Below, piece after piece: positions 42,599-51,321 of a stretch of DNA of 64,000 bases. A program made the translations under genes and the position numbers. Under the pieces are notes generated by a model. That model was not told the DNA's origin, did not search any database, and saw only the letters and a program-made list of their open reading frames with translations. Source of the stretch: an uncultured Faecalibacterium sp. (lineage in GTDB: Bacteria > Bacillota > Clostridia > Oscillospirales > Ruminococcaceae); assembly GCA_900540455.1 (NCBI GenBank), contig UQGD01000003.1, positions 61,419 through 125,418 on the forward strand, written 5' to 3'. How positions within the stretch are numbered: the stretch's first letter is position 1; every line of letters begins with the position of its first letter.

Positions 42599-42787
42599 AT
42601 GGATATCTCGGTAGGGGATACGATCTATACCCGGAAAAAGCACCCCTGCGGTGCGGCCAGTTTTGAGGTGCTGCGCGTGGGGATGGATTTCCGCATCCGC
42701 TGCACAGGCTGCGGGCGGGAAGTAATGCTGCCCCGTGCAAAGATCGAAAAAAACATCAAAAAGGTGGTAAAGCCGGGGCAGGTCTAG
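42599..42787 (+). CDS. DUF951 small zinc-ribbon-like protein
   Basis: The ATG at 42599 follows AGGGAGG and gives 62 aa. DTIYTRKKHPCGAASFEV and RIRCTGCGREVMLPRAKIEK are the DUF951 hallmarks with three cysteines. The function is unknown; the family is almost universal in Firmicutes. A TATAAT at 42556-42561 suggests a promoter, but its -35 is weak. Confidence 0.88.
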   Translation: MDISVGDTIYTRKKHPCGAASFEVLRVGMDFRIRCTGCGREVMLPRAKIEKNIKKVVKPGQV

Positions 42788-42800
42788 GGCGCTTGGCGTT

Positions 42801-42835
42801 TGCCCAAGACCCCGGGGCCGTTTGGGCTGTTTTTA
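42801..42835 (+). terminator. Terminator between DUF951 and prfA
   Basis: GCCCAA and TTGGGC enclose a CCCCGGGG core, followed by TGTTTTT. Confidence 0.6.
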
Positions 42836-42879
42836 AGCAGCGCCTTTCGTCCCCAGCAGAAAAAAGGAGTGCTTGCCCT

Positions 42880-43965
42880 ATGATGCAGCAGCTGTACCCT
42901 CAGCTGGAGGCAGTCTGCCGCCGCTTTGAGGAATTGACCACCCGGCTCAACCAGCCTCAAACGGCTGCCGACCCGATGCTTTTTCGCCGATTGATGCAGG
43001 AATACCACGACGCAGAACCTGTCGTGCAGGCCTGCCGCGCCTGGCAGACAGCGCAGGACCATCTGGCACAGGCAAAAGCCCTGCTGGAAGGGGAGACCCT
43101 GGAGCCGGACTTCAAACAGATGGTACAACAAGAACTGAGCGAAAAAGCACGAGATGTGGAAGAACTGGAAAATAATCTTAAATTATTGCTGCTGCCCAAG
43201 GATCAAAACGACGAAAAAAGCGTGATCCTGGAGGTGCGCAGCGGCGCAGGCGGAGAAGAGGCCGCCCTGTTTGCCCACAGCCTTGTGCGTATGTACACCA
43301 TGTATTCGCAGGCTCGCGGCTGGCAGATGGAAACCTTGACCCTCAGCGAGACAGAGCTGGGCGGCGTGCGGGAAGCCATTTTGGAGGTCAATGGCCGGGG
43401 CGTTTACCATCGGCTCAAGTTTGAAAGCGGGGTCCACCGGGTGCAGCGTGTGCCGGAGACCGAGACCCAGGGCCGCATCCATACATCCACCGCCACGGTG
43501 GCCGTGATGCCCCAGGCAGAGGACGTGGAGATCGAGATCCTGCCCAAGGACCTGCGCATCGACACCTTCCGGTCTTCCGGTGCCGGAGGACAGCATATCA
43601 ATAAGACTTCCTCCGCCATCCGCATCACCCACCTGCCCACCGGCATGGTGGTGGAGTGCCAGAATGAGCGCAGTCAGTTCCAAAATAAAGATAAAGCCAT
43701 GGAGATCCTGCGCAGCCGTTTGCTGGCACAAAAACAGCGTCAGCAGCAGCAGGAGCTGAACGCCAACCGTCAGGGGCAGGTGGGTACGGGGGACCGCAGC
43801 GAGAAGATCCGTACCTATAATTTCCCCCAGGACCGCTGCACAGACCACCGCATCGGCATGACCATCCACAACCTGGATAAGGTGATGGATGGCGCTCTGG
43901 ACGATCTGATCGACCAGCTCTGCGCTACGGAGCAGGCAAAGCGGCTGGAACAAATGAACGCTTGA
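42880..43965 (+). CDS. prfA: Peptide chain release factor 1
   Basis: The ATG at 42880 follows AAAAAAGGAG and gives 361 aa. VQRVPETETQG holds the PxT stop-codon-reading motif in the PET form seen in Firmicutes RF1. SSGAGGQHINKTSSA contains the GGQ loop that triggers peptide release. It reads UAA and UAG. No prmC methylase gene follows, unlike many relatives. Confidence 0.96.
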   Translation: MMQQLYPQLEAVCRRFEELTTRLNQPQTAADPMLFRRLMQEYHDAEPVVQACRAWQTAQDHLAQAKALLEGETLEPDFKQMVQQELSEKARDVEELENNLKLLLLPKDQNDEKSVILEVRSGAGGEEAALFAHSLVRMYTMYSQARGWQMETLTLSETELGGVREAILEVNGRGVYHRLKFESGVHRVQRVPETETQGRIHTSTATVAVMPQAEDVEIEILPKDLRIDTFRSSGAGGQHINKTSSAIRITHLPTGMVVECQNERSQFQNKDKAMEILRSRLLAQKQRQQQQELNANRQGQVGTGDRSEKIRTYNFPQDRCTDHRIGMTIHNLDKVMDGALDDLIDQLCATEQAKRLEQMNA

Positions 43966-44035
43966 AACCGATGAAATAACACACGAAACGCTGTAAAGCA
44001 AAACAACTTTGCACAAGAAAAGAGCGTGGAAACGT

Positions 44036-45061
44036 ATGAATATAAAAACCGTCCTTCGCCCTGCCGATGAGGCAGGTATTGACCAGGCGGCGCAGCTTTT
44101 GCGCCGGGGCGAGATCTTTGCCCTGCCTACCGAGACTGTGTATGGCATTGCGGCCGATGCCCGTCAGGGGGCAGCCGTGCGCAAGATCTTTGAGGCCAAA
44201 GGCCGCCCGCAGGATAACCCCTTGATCGTCCATGTTGCCGGGCCGGAGATGCTGCCCGGTTTGGTGGCTGAGGTCCCGGAGCGGGCGCAGCTGCTGATCT
44301 CTGCGTTTTGCCCCGGGCCGCTGACCATTATCATGCCCCGGGGGCCGGAGGTGGTGGATGAGTGCTGCGCCGGGCTGGATACGGTGGGCATCCGGATGCC
44401 CAGCCATCCCGTTGCCCGGGAGGTGATCCGCCGCAGCGGCTGTGCCTTTGCCGCCCCCTCGGCTAACCTCTCCGGACGGCCCAGCCCCACCAATGCACAG
44501 GACGTGCTGTCGGATATGGATGGCCGCCTGCCACTGATCCTGGATGGCGGCGAGTGCGCTGTGGGCGTGGAGTCCACGGTGGTTTCGGTGGTGGGGCCGA
44601 AGCCCACCTTGTTCCGCCCCGGCCATATCACGCTGGAAGATCTGGAGCGTGCCTTGGGAGAGGAAGTGGAGGTCTCCGCTGCGATCCTGGAAAAACTGCC
44701 GGAGGGCGCTGTGGTGCGCAGTCCGGGCATGAAGTATAAGCATTATGCCCCTAAAGCGGATATTACGATCCTGGACGGCAGCTTTGAGCAGTTCCGGGCC
44801 TATGTCCAGGCTCATGCCGACCAGAACCCCAGCTGTCTGTGCTTTACCGGGGAAGCGTCGCAGCTGGGCGTTCCCTGTGTGGAATATGGCCGTGAAGGGG
44901 ACGGAGCAGATCAGGCAAAGCACCTGTTCCGCAGCCTCCGCGCTCTGGATGAGCAGGGCGACGGGGTGGTATATGCCCGCTGCCCCGGCCGGGACGGCCT
45001 GTCCATGGCAGTGTATAACCGGCTGGTACGGGCAGCCGCTTTCCGGGTGGTGCAGTTATGA
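44036..45061 (+). CDS. sua5: L-threonylcarbamoyladenylate synthase (Sua5/YwlC family)
   Basis: The ATG at 44036 gives 341 aa; a TTG 27 nt upstream lacks a ribosome site. The YrdC core has EIFALPTETVYGIAADA near residue 33, KGRPQDNPL and FAAPSANLSG. The C-terminal Sua5 domain begins after SPGMKYKHYAPKA. It makes the adenylate used for the t6A tRNA modification. The stop overlaps the coaE start. Confidence 0.94.
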   Translation: MNIKTVLRPADEAGIDQAAQLLRRGEIFALPTETVYGIAADARQGAAVRKIFEAKGRPQDNPLIVHVAGPEMLPGLVAEVPERAQLLISAFCPGPLTIIMPRGPEVVDECCAGLDTVGIRMPSHPVAREVIRRSGCAFAAPSANLSGRPSPTNAQDVLSDMDGRLPLILDGGECAVGVESTVVSVVGPKPTLFRPGHITLEDLERALGEEVEVSAAILEKLPEGAVVRSPGMKYKHYAPKADITILDGSFEQFRAYVQAHADQNPSCLCFTGEASQLGVPCVEYGREGDGADQAKHLFRSLRALDEQGDGVVYARCPGRDGLSMAVYNRLVRAAAFRVVQL

Positions 45062-45687
45062 TCACCCTGGGCATTACGGGCCGCAGCGGCTGCGGCAAAT
45101 CTACTGCCACGCAGGTCTTTGCCCAGCAGGGGGTCCCGCTGGCGGATGCGGATCAGATATCCCGGGAGATCCTGGCGCCGGGTTCGCCGCTGCTGCCGCA
45201 GCTGGCACAGCGCTTTGGACAGGACCTGGTGGACGAGGCGGGACGGCTGGACCGCCGTGCCCTGGCAGACCGGGCGTTTGCCACCCCGGAAGGCAAAGCG
45301 GATCTGGATGCACTGACCCATCCGGAGATCATCCGCTGCATCCGCCAGGCAAAACAAGAGGCACAGGCGGCGGGCTGTAAGCTGTTTGTGCTGGATGGTG
45401 CTGTGATCGTGGGCACTGCTGCCCAGGCCGAATGTGATCGCCTGGCGGTGGTAACGGCCCCGTTTGAAACAAGCGTTGCCCGGATCGCTGCCCGGGACGG
45501 CATCTCGCCGGAAATGGCAGCCCGCCGCTTGAACGCCCAAACGCCGGAAGCAGAGCTTACGGCCCAGGCGGATTATATCCTGCGCAATGATGCGGACTGC
45601 GCAGCACTGATCGCAGCTGCCCGGCAGCTATGCAGTGCATTGCTGGCTGAAGCAGCGGAGGAAGGGGGCACCGGGAGCCTACCTTGA
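45058..45687 (+). CDS. coaE: Dephospho-CoA kinase
   Basis: The protein is 209 aa and the start overlaps the sua5 stop. GITGRSGCGKSTATQVF is the P-loop, PLADADQISRE the substrate Asp region, and LDALTHPEI and RRLNAQTPE the lid region. It completes CoA synthesis by phosphorylating the ribose 3-hydroxyl. Confidence 0.92.
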   Translation: MITLGITGRSGCGKSTATQVFAQQGVPLADADQISREILAPGSPLLPQLAQRFGQDLVDEAGRLDRRALADRAFATPEGKADLDALTHPEIIRCIRQAKQEAQAAGCKLFVLDGAVIVGTAAQAECDRLAVVTAPFETSVARIAARDGISPEMAARRLNAQTPEAELTAQADYILRNDADCAALIAAARQLCSALLAEAAEEGGTGSLP

Positions 45688-46247
45688 AAAAAAGAAAGAA
45701 ATTCACAGCCCTGGTGCTGACGTTATGCGTGCTGGCGTTTGCCGCACCGTTTTTGCTCCGCTGGGGAAAAAGCCTGCTTTATCCCCGCCGCTATCAGGCA
45801 GAGGTAGAGCATTGGGCCGATGTTTATGAGCTGGACCCGCTTTTGGTGTACAGTTTTATCCGTACAGAGAGCGGGTTTGATCCCAGTGCCCAGTCCAGTG
45901 TGGGGGCAAGGGGATTGATGCAGATGACCGAGGGGACCTTTGACTGGCTCCGGGGAAAGATCGCATCCGAAGAGCCTTTGACCTTTGACTCGTTGTACGA
46001 GCCGGAAGTCAGCATCCGCTTTGGCTGCTATTATCTGCACCTTTGCTTGGTTCGGTATGGAGGGGATGTTCCCACTGCCGCAGCTGCGTACCACAGCGGC
46101 TGGGGTACGGTGGATACACTGCTGGAAAAAGCAGAACATTCGGCGGACGGCGTTACGCTGCAGGGGTTTCCCTATAACCAGATGAACCACTATGTTTATA
46201 AGATCACTGCCTGCTACCAGGCATATACCCAGCTGTACGCAGGGTGA
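45684..46247 (+). CDS. Membrane-anchored lytic transglycosylase (Slt type)
   Basis: The TTG at 45684 overlaps the coaE stop and gives 187 aa. One N-terminal helix (TALVLTLCVLAFAAPFLL) anchors it, and the SLT domain follows with the catalytic Glu in FIRTESGFDP, then GARGLMQMT and AAYHSGWG. It cuts peptidoglycan outside the cell and forms anhydromuramyl ends. Confidence 0.9.
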   Translation: MKKRKKFTALVLTLCVLAFAAPFLLRWGKSLLYPRRYQAEVEHWADVYELDPLLVYSFIRTESGFDPSAQSSVGARGLMQMTEGTFDWLRGKIASEEPLTFDSLYEPEVSIRFGCYYLHLCLVRYGGDVPTAAAAYHSGWGTVDTLLEKAEHSADGVTLQGFPYNQMNHYVYKITACYQAYTQLYAG

Positions 46248-46332
46248 ATCCTACTTGCCAAAACCGGGGCAGAGCCTTTTTTGGCCCCGCCCCGGTGATG
46301 ATAAAATTATATGAAGAAAGGGAAATGTAACC

Positions 46333-47733
46333 ATGAAGGAAAAGACCCAGGCCCAGCAGCTGGCAGAAAAGCTGTTCTACAAGCCCGCCTATGCCGCCGA
46401 TAAGGACGTGGACGTGCGTGAGAAGGCATCTGCCTTTGCAGAGGGCTACAAGAAGTATCTGGACGCTGCTAAGACCGAGCGTGAGGCTGCCGCAGAGAGC
46501 GAGAAGCAGCTGCTGGCCGCTGGTTACCAGCTGTTCGACCCCAAAAAGACCTACGCCGCAGGCGACAAGATCTATTTTGTGCAGGACAACAAGGCGATCG
46601 TGGCTGCCACCATCGGCACCCGCTCTTTTGAGGACGGTTTCCGCCTGCTGATCGCTCACACCGATTGCCCCCGGCTGGATCTGCGCCCCACTCCGCTGTA
46701 TGAGTCTGACCACCTGAGCTACTTTAAGACCCACTACTATGGCGGCGTGCGCAAGTATCAGTGGGCTACCATCCCCCTGGCGATCCACGGCGTGTTCACC
46801 CGGGCAGACGGCACCACCGTCAACGTCTGCATCGGCGAGGAGGACAGCGATCCGGTGTTCTGCATCACCGATCTGCTGCCCCACCTGTCCGCAGAGCAGA
46901 ACGACCGCAAGCTGCCGGACGGCATCCGTGCAGAGGAGCTGAACCTGCTCATCGGTTCTGAGGCTGTGCAGGATGAGGAAGTGAAGGACGCTGTCAAGCT
47001 GAACACCATGATCCTGCTGAACGAGAAGTACGGCATCACGGAAAAGGACTTTGTCCGTGCAGAGATCGAGATCGTGCCCGCATTCAAGGCACGGGATATC
47101 GGTTTTGACCGTTCCATGGTCGGCGGCTACGGCCACGATGACCGGGTGAATGCATACCCCGCTCTGCTGGCTGAGATCGAGACCAAGAACCCCGCTTACA
47201 CCACCGTCTGCGTTCTGACGGATAAGGAGGAGATCGGCTCCGACGGCATCACCGGCATGAACAGCATGTATGTGTTCCACTTCATGCAGCAGCTCTGCCG
47301 TGCAGCTGGTCAGGACGACATCATTGCCTTCCACAACAGCGTCTGCCTGTCTGCGGACGTTACCGCAGCTTACGATCCCAACTGGTCCAGCGCATTTGAG
47401 CCGATGAATGGCACCTATGCCGGCCGCGGCGTGGGCATCGTCAAGTACACCGGCAGCCGCGGCAAGGGCGCTGCCAGCGATGCATCCGCTGAGCTGGTGG
47501 GCAGCATCACCCGTCTGCTGGACGAGCACAATGTTGCTTGGCAGCTGGGCGAGATGGGCCGTCTGGATCTGGGCGGCGGCGGCACCATTGCAAAGTATGT
47601 GGCAAACCGCGGCATCCCCGTGCTGGATATTGGTGTGCCTGTGCTGTCCATGCACTCTCCCTTTGAGGTCATCCACAAGACGGACCTATACATGGCATAC
47701 CGCGCATTTGTCGTGTTCAACCAGGCTCAGTAA
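46333..47733 (+). CDS. M18-family zinc aminopeptidase
   Basis: The protein is 466 aa, M18 length, with an ATG behind AAAGGGAAA. Metal ligands are seen in LLIAHTDCPRLDL (His, Asp), CVLTDKEEIGSDG (Glu, Glu), and VPVLSMHSPFE (His). It removes N-terminal residues, often acidic ones, from peptides in the cytoplasm. Codon use is biased like a well-expressed gene. Confidence 0.92.
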   Translation: MKEKTQAQQLAEKLFYKPAYAADKDVDVREKASAFAEGYKKYLDAAKTEREAAAESEKQLLAAGYQLFDPKKTYAAGDKIYFVQDNKAIVAATIGTRSFEDGFRLLIAHTDCPRLDLRPTPLYESDHLSYFKTHYYGGVRKYQWATIPLAIHGVFTRADGTTVNVCIGEEDSDPVFCITDLLPHLSAEQNDRKLPDGIRAEELNLLIGSEAVQDEEVKDAVKLNTMILLNEKYGITEKDFVRAEIEIVPAFKARDIGFDRSMVGGYGHDDRVNAYPALLAEIETKNPAYTTVCVLTDKEEIGSDGITGMNSMYVFHFMQQLCRAAGQDDIIAFHNSVCLSADVTAAYDPNWSSAFEPMNGTYAGRGVGIVKYTGSRGKGAASDASAELVGSITRLLDEHNVAWQLGEMGRLDLGGGGTIAKYVANRGIPVLDIGVPVLSMHSPFEVIHKTDLYMAYRAFVVFNQAQ

Positions 47734-47760
47734 GCTGCATTAAGCACTGAAACTGCATAA

Positions 47761-47807
47761 AAACCCCGGCGGGACCTCTTTTTTTGAGGCTTCTGCCGGG
47801 GTTTTTT
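47761..47807 (+). terminator. Terminator after the M18 aminopeptidase gene
   Basis: AAACCCCGGC and GCCGGGGTTTT arms enclose CCTC/GAGG, then a T-run. Confidence 0.8.
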
Positions 47808-47817
47808 CAAAAAAAGC

Positions 47818-47848
47818 TTGACCTTCAAGTTACTTCATGGTGTATATA
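47818..47848 (+). promoter_or_regulatory. MerR-type promoter with 19-bp spacer
   Basis: TTGACC (47818-47823) and TATATA (47843-47848) are 19 bp apart. The spacer centres on an imperfect palindrome ACCTTCAAGT...ATGGT, the classic MerR-activated layout. It lies 58 bp ahead of the merR-like gene, so the protein probably controls itself. Confidence 0.7.
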
Positions 47849-47906
47849 GGGTGTAGCAGGGGGGCAAAAACGCCCCTCCCTGATACATCCAACGGAGGTG
47901 ACCTAT

Positions 47907-48806
47907 ATGAATATCAAGCAAGCGGCTGAACAAAGCGGCGTATCCAGTCAGAATATTCGGTTTTATGAAACAGAGGGTCTGGTGGTTCCGGCCCGGCGGG
48001 GCAATGGCTACCGAGATTACTCTGCCAAAGACGTACACGACCTGAAACTGATCCGTATGCTGCGTATGCTGGAAATGCCCCTGCCGCAGATCCGTCAGGT
48101 CTTGCAGGGGGAACTGGCTCTGCCCGATGCAGCCCAGACCCAGCAGATCCTGCTGGAGCAGCGGGCCCAGCAGCTGGCGGGGGCCATCCAGTTCTGCAGC
48201 CAGCTGCAAAAAAACAGCCAGAGCCTGGCGGCACTGGACGTGGATCGGTGCCTGGCCCGGATGCAAACTCCGGACCGGCAGGGCGGATTTTTTACCGGCT
48301 GGCTGGAAGATTGGCAGGCAGTGGCTCTGGCCGAACACGAAAAGACTTTTTCCTTTATTCCGGATACTTCTGTACAGAACCCGCAGGAGTTTACTACGGC
48401 GCTGGAAGCATATGCGGCGGAAAATGGTCTGACGCTGGAGATGCTGCAAGAGGGGATGACCCCTCGGTTTCTGCTGGATGGGCTGGAATACAAGGCAGCC
48501 TGCTATTATGGCGGGCGTATCCCTACTGCGATCATCCGCTGCACCGCAAACCAGCCACAGCTTCTGGACCCGCCGATCCCTACCCGCAGAGCCAGACTTT
48601 TGCAGGCAGCCCACCGGATGCTGCTGCCGGGTGCAGCGGCACTGGGCATTTTATTGCTGCTGTTCCTGGGGCGTCCGGAGCTGATGAAGACCCCGGATGG
48701 GTGGATCATGCTGGGCAGCCTGGCGGTGGTGCTGGTGGCGATGACCGTCCGGGACTATTTTCTCTATTATAACGAGAATGGCAAACAGGGGAAAAACAAG
48801 TCTTAA
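47907..48806 (+). CDS. MerR-family regulator with C-terminal membrane helices
   Basis: The ATG at 47907 follows GGAGGTGACC and gives 299 aa. The MerR helix-turn-helix is MNIKQAAEQSGVSSQNIRFY and wing EGLVVPARRGNGYRDYS, followed by a long dimer helix to about residue 115. The middle part is of unknown fold. Two hydrophobic helices near the C-terminus (LLPGAAALGILLLLFLG, IMLGSLAVVLVAMTV) imply membrane attachment. A membrane-bound MerR is uncommon; envelope stress or lipophilic drugs might be sensed. Its stop overlaps the convergent deacetylase gene by 4 bp. Confidence 0.83.
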   Translation: MNIKQAAEQSGVSSQNIRFYETEGLVVPARRGNGYRDYSAKDVHDLKLIRMLRMLEMPLPQIRQVLQGELALPDAAQTQQILLEQRAQQLAGAIQFCSQLQKNSQSLAALDVDRCLARMQTPDRQGGFFTGWLEDWQAVALAEHEKTFSFIPDTSVQNPQEFTTALEAYAAENGLTLEMLQEGMTPRFLLDGLEYKAACYYGGRIPTAIIRCTANQPQLLDPPIPTRRARLLQAAHRMLLPGAAALGILLLLFLGRPELMKTPDGWIMLGSLAVVLVAMTVRDYFLYYNENGKQGKNKS

Positions 48807-49627
48807 CCTTCTGGCAGAGGCAGTACCTGCTCTACGGTGCAGAAGGTGTATCCCTGGTCCTTGAACCACTGAATGATATCCGGCAGAGCCTCGGCTGTGG
48901 TGCGGGTGGTGGCAGAGTCGTGCATCAGTACGATGCACTGTTCCTGCCCCTGTGCTTCCCGGATCACATTCCGAAAGATCGTCTCTGCACTGGGTTTTCC
49001 GCCTACGGCGTCCTCAGCACAGACATTCCAGTCTACATACCGGTATCCTTTTTGTACCGCCTGCTGCTTGAGCTGCTGCATCACCCCTTTGCCGCCGTAG
49101 CGACGGCTGACGGTGTTGGTGCTTCCGCCGGGAAAACGCAGATACCGCAGGTCGGATGCATCCAGATAAGGGGACAGGCGCTGGCGCAGCAGCTCCAGGT
49201 CCTTCCAGTAGCTTTCCGGGCTGCGGTAGATCTGGTCGTATTCATGGCTGGCGGAGTGCAGTGCGATCTGGTGCCCGGCTGCCTGGGCCTGGCTTACAAG
49301 CGGGAGATATTTGTCGTTGTACCCGGTGGCTACCACAAAAAATGTGGCGGGCACACCAGCGTTTTTCAGCGCATCCAATACAGCAGGGGTGGTTTTGCTG
49401 GGCCCATCGTCAAAGGTCAGACAGACCCATTTTTCCGGCGGAGCGGAGAGCGCTGCCTCCTGCTGGGCAAACACCGTATCCGGAACAGGGGAGAGATCCT
49501 GCTGGTGGCAGGCTGCTGCCGGATGTGTTCCGGCCACCCCCGTCCATATACCTGCTGCAAAACCTGCCGCCGCCAGCAGGGCGACTAATATCCTCCGCCC
49601 AGCCCGGTTGTTCACTGTAAATGACAT
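48803..49627 (-). CDS. Polysaccharide deacetylase (NodB domain)
   Basis: The ATG at 49627 follows AAAGGAGG and gives 274 aa. An N-terminal anchor (ILVALLAAAGFAAGIWTG) precedes the NodB domain: CLTFDDGPS (catalytic Asp and metal Asp), HSASHEY (metal His pair), LRFPGGSTN, and CIVLMHDSA. It deacetylates peptidoglycan or other N-acetylglucosamine polymers outside the membrane; PdaA-like spore or vegetative wall work is possible. Confidence 0.9.
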   Translation of the reverse strand: MSFTVNNRAGRRILVALLAAAGFAAGIWTGVAGTHPAAACHQQDLSPVPDTVFAQQEAALSAPPEKWVCLTFDDGPSKTTPAVLDALKNAGVPATFFVVATGYNDKYLPLVSQAQAAGHQIALHSASHEYDQIYRSPESYWKDLELLRQRLSPYLDASDLRYLRFPGGSTNTVSRRYGGKGVMQQLKQQAVQKGYRYVDWNVCAEDAVGGKPSAETIFRNVIREAQGQEQCIVLMHDSATTRTTAEALPDIIQWFKDQGYTFCTVEQVLPLPEG

Positions 49628-49744
49628 CCCATGCGCCTCCTTTTCTTTTACCAGCATATGCAGTGCCTGCTGTTCTATGAAAACGGGAACAGTCCCGGAA
49701 TCTTTTCCTTGAAAAAAGAAGGGGGACGGTTTCCATAGAACTGC

Positions 49745-49773
49745 TTGACAATACCCCCAAAGTGTGGTATTAT
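49745..49773 (+). promoter_or_regulatory. Promoter of tRNA-Leu(GAG)
   Basis: Perfect TTGACA (49745-49750), a 17-bp spacer and TATTAT (49768-49773). Confidence 0.8.
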
Positions 49774-49801
49774 AATCAGGCAGTCCGCACGGCTAACATA
49801 T

Positions 49802-49884
49802 GCGAGGGTGGCGGAACTGGCAGACGCGCACGTTTGAGGTGCGTGTGGGTAACCATGGGGGTTCAAATCCCCTCCCTCGCACCA
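49802..49884 (+). tRNA. tRNA-Leu (anticodon GAG)
   Basis: The acceptor arms GCGAGGG and CCCTCGC pair, CCA is encoded, and GTTCAAATC marks the T loop. The anticodon stem CACGT/GCGTG encloses loop TTGAGGT, giving GAG. The long variable arm is that of a class II tRNA. Confidence 0.95.
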
Positions 49885-49885
49885 G

Positions 49886-49921
49886 AAAAAGACCGCTTGT
49901 CTAAGGACAGGCGGTCTTTTT
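49886..49921 (+). terminator. Terminator of tRNA-Leu(GAG)
   Basis: AAAAGACCGC and GCGGTCTTTTT form a stem just after the CCA end. Confidence 0.8.
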
Positions 49922-49941
49922 GCATTTGAGAGGAACAGCGT

Positions 49942-50802
49942 ATGTGGCTTATCTATGCATTCGGTTCTGCTTTTTTTGCGGGCATTACGGCCATTCTGGC
50001 TAAGTGCGGGATACGGCGCACCGATTCTACAGTAGCAACAGCAGTGCGCACCTGTGTGGTGCTGGTGTTTTCCTGGGCAATGGTGCTGCTTACCGGAACA
50101 GGGGGGCAGCTGTTCCATTTGCAGGGCAGGACATTGCTATTCCTGCTCCTTTCCGGCCTTGCAACAGGTGCATCCTGGCTTTGCTATTTCAAGGCGCTGC
50201 AGCTGGGGGATATCAACAAGGTGGTTCCCATTGATAAATCCAGTACGGTACTTACCATTCTGATGGGGTGGCTTTTGCTGCGGGAGCCTGTCAGTCCGGC
50301 AAAAGCGCTGGGTGCGCTGCTGCTGGCAGTGGGCACACTGTGGATGATCGATAAGCGGGATCCTGCCCGCACAGAGCCAGAACATCGCCTTTGGCTGCCG
50401 TATGCGGTCGGTTCGGCGGTGTTTGCCAGCCTGACGGCCATTTTGGGCAAGGTGGGCATTGCAGGGGTGGACTCCAACCTTGGCACAGCAGTGCGGACTT
50501 GCGTGGTGCTGGTCATGGCCTGGGTCATGGTATTTGTAACGGGAAAAAGCAGCCAGGTGCGCCAGATCCCCCGGGGAGAATTGGGCGTGCTGTGTCTGTC
50601 GGGTTTAGCCACCGGCGGATCCTGGCTGTGCTATTACCGTGCCTTGCAGCAGGGGCCGGCCAGCGTGGTGGTCCCCATTGATAAGCTCAGCATCCTGGTC
50701 ACAGTGGTATTTTCCCGCCTGGTATTTGGCGAAAAACTCTCGCCCCGGGCCGCAGTCGGGCTGACTTTGGTGGTGGCAGGCACCTTGGTGCTGCTGCTTT
50801 GA
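49942..50802 (+). CDS. EamA/DMT-family transporter
   Basis: The protein is 286 aa with ten hydrophobic segments in two repeats. FGSAFFAGITAILAKCGI in the first half matches VGSAVFASLTAILGKVGI in the second, so the internal duplication is visible. Drug/metabolite exporters of this type move amino acids or small metabolites; the substrate is unknown. It starts 21 bp after the tRNA terminator and no separate promoter is clear. Confidence 0.88.
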   Translation: MWLIYAFGSAFFAGITAILAKCGIRRTDSTVATAVRTCVVLVFSWAMVLLTGTGGQLFHLQGRTLLFLLLSGLATGASWLCYFKALQLGDINKVVPIDKSSTVLTILMGWLLLREPVSPAKALGALLLAVGTLWMIDKRDPARTEPEHRLWLPYAVGSAVFASLTAILGKVGIAGVDSNLGTAVRTCVVLVMAWVMVFVTGKSSQVRQIPRGELGVLCLSGLATGGSWLCYYRALQQGPASVVVPIDKLSILVTVVFSRLVFGEKLSPRAAVGLTLVVAGTLVLLL

Positions 50803-50815
50803 ACAGAAGAAAAAG

Positions 50816-50851
50816 AAAAGCCGTGCTTCTTTAGAAGCACGGCTTTTTTGC
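50816..50851. terminator. Bidirectional terminator between convergent genes
   Basis: AAAAGCCGTGCTTCT and AGAAGCACGGCTTTTTT pair with a short loop. Confidence 0.85.
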
Positions 50852-50871
50852 TGCCCGGAGGGCAGGGGAGA

Positions 50872-51321
50872 TCAGTTTTTCGCAGCGGGGATCTCAGCAG
50901 CCAAAACGCTCTTCAGTGCAGAGAACAGGAAGAACAGCGCCACTGCCATCAGGATATGGGCCAGGCCCGCAATGCCGGAGATGGCGGCATCCATACCGCG
51001 GCTCAATACCAGAGACTGGGTCTGGGCCAGCACCTGGGTCACGCCGCGCACCAGCAGCATCACAGTGGTGCTGGGCAGGGCCAGGTTATACAGCAGATAA
51101 AACCGCTTCCAGCTGCGGTTTTCCAGCAGAGCCGGGGCCTGACGAGCGGCCAAAGCCAAGACCAGGAACATCCCCATGCCCAGCATCAGCAGATGCGGAT
51201 GCAGCACACCCAGGGTGGTCTTGCCCACAAAACCGGTAAATTTGGTGAACTCGCGGTAGAACACACCGGCAGCCAGGCCGGCGATCATGTAGCCGAAAGA
51301 AGTATTCAGCAGCTTTTTCAT
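50872..51321 (-). CDS. DUF2871 four-helix membrane protein
   Basis: The protein is 149 aa with four hydrophobic segments. GYMIAGLAAGVFYREFTKF and LGVLHPHLLMLGMGMF match the DUF2871 pattern with a conserved His pair. The function is unknown. Its start overlaps the stop of the upstream gene, so the two are co-translated under the nearby TetR gene. Confidence 0.8.
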   Translation of the reverse strand: MKKLLNTSFGYMIAGLAAGVFYREFTKFTGFVGKTTLGVLHPHLLMLGMGMFLVLALAARQAPALLENRSWKRFYLLYNLALPSTTVMLLVRGVTQVLAQTQSLVLSRGMDAAISGIAGLAHILMAVALFFLFSALKSVLAAEIPAAKN

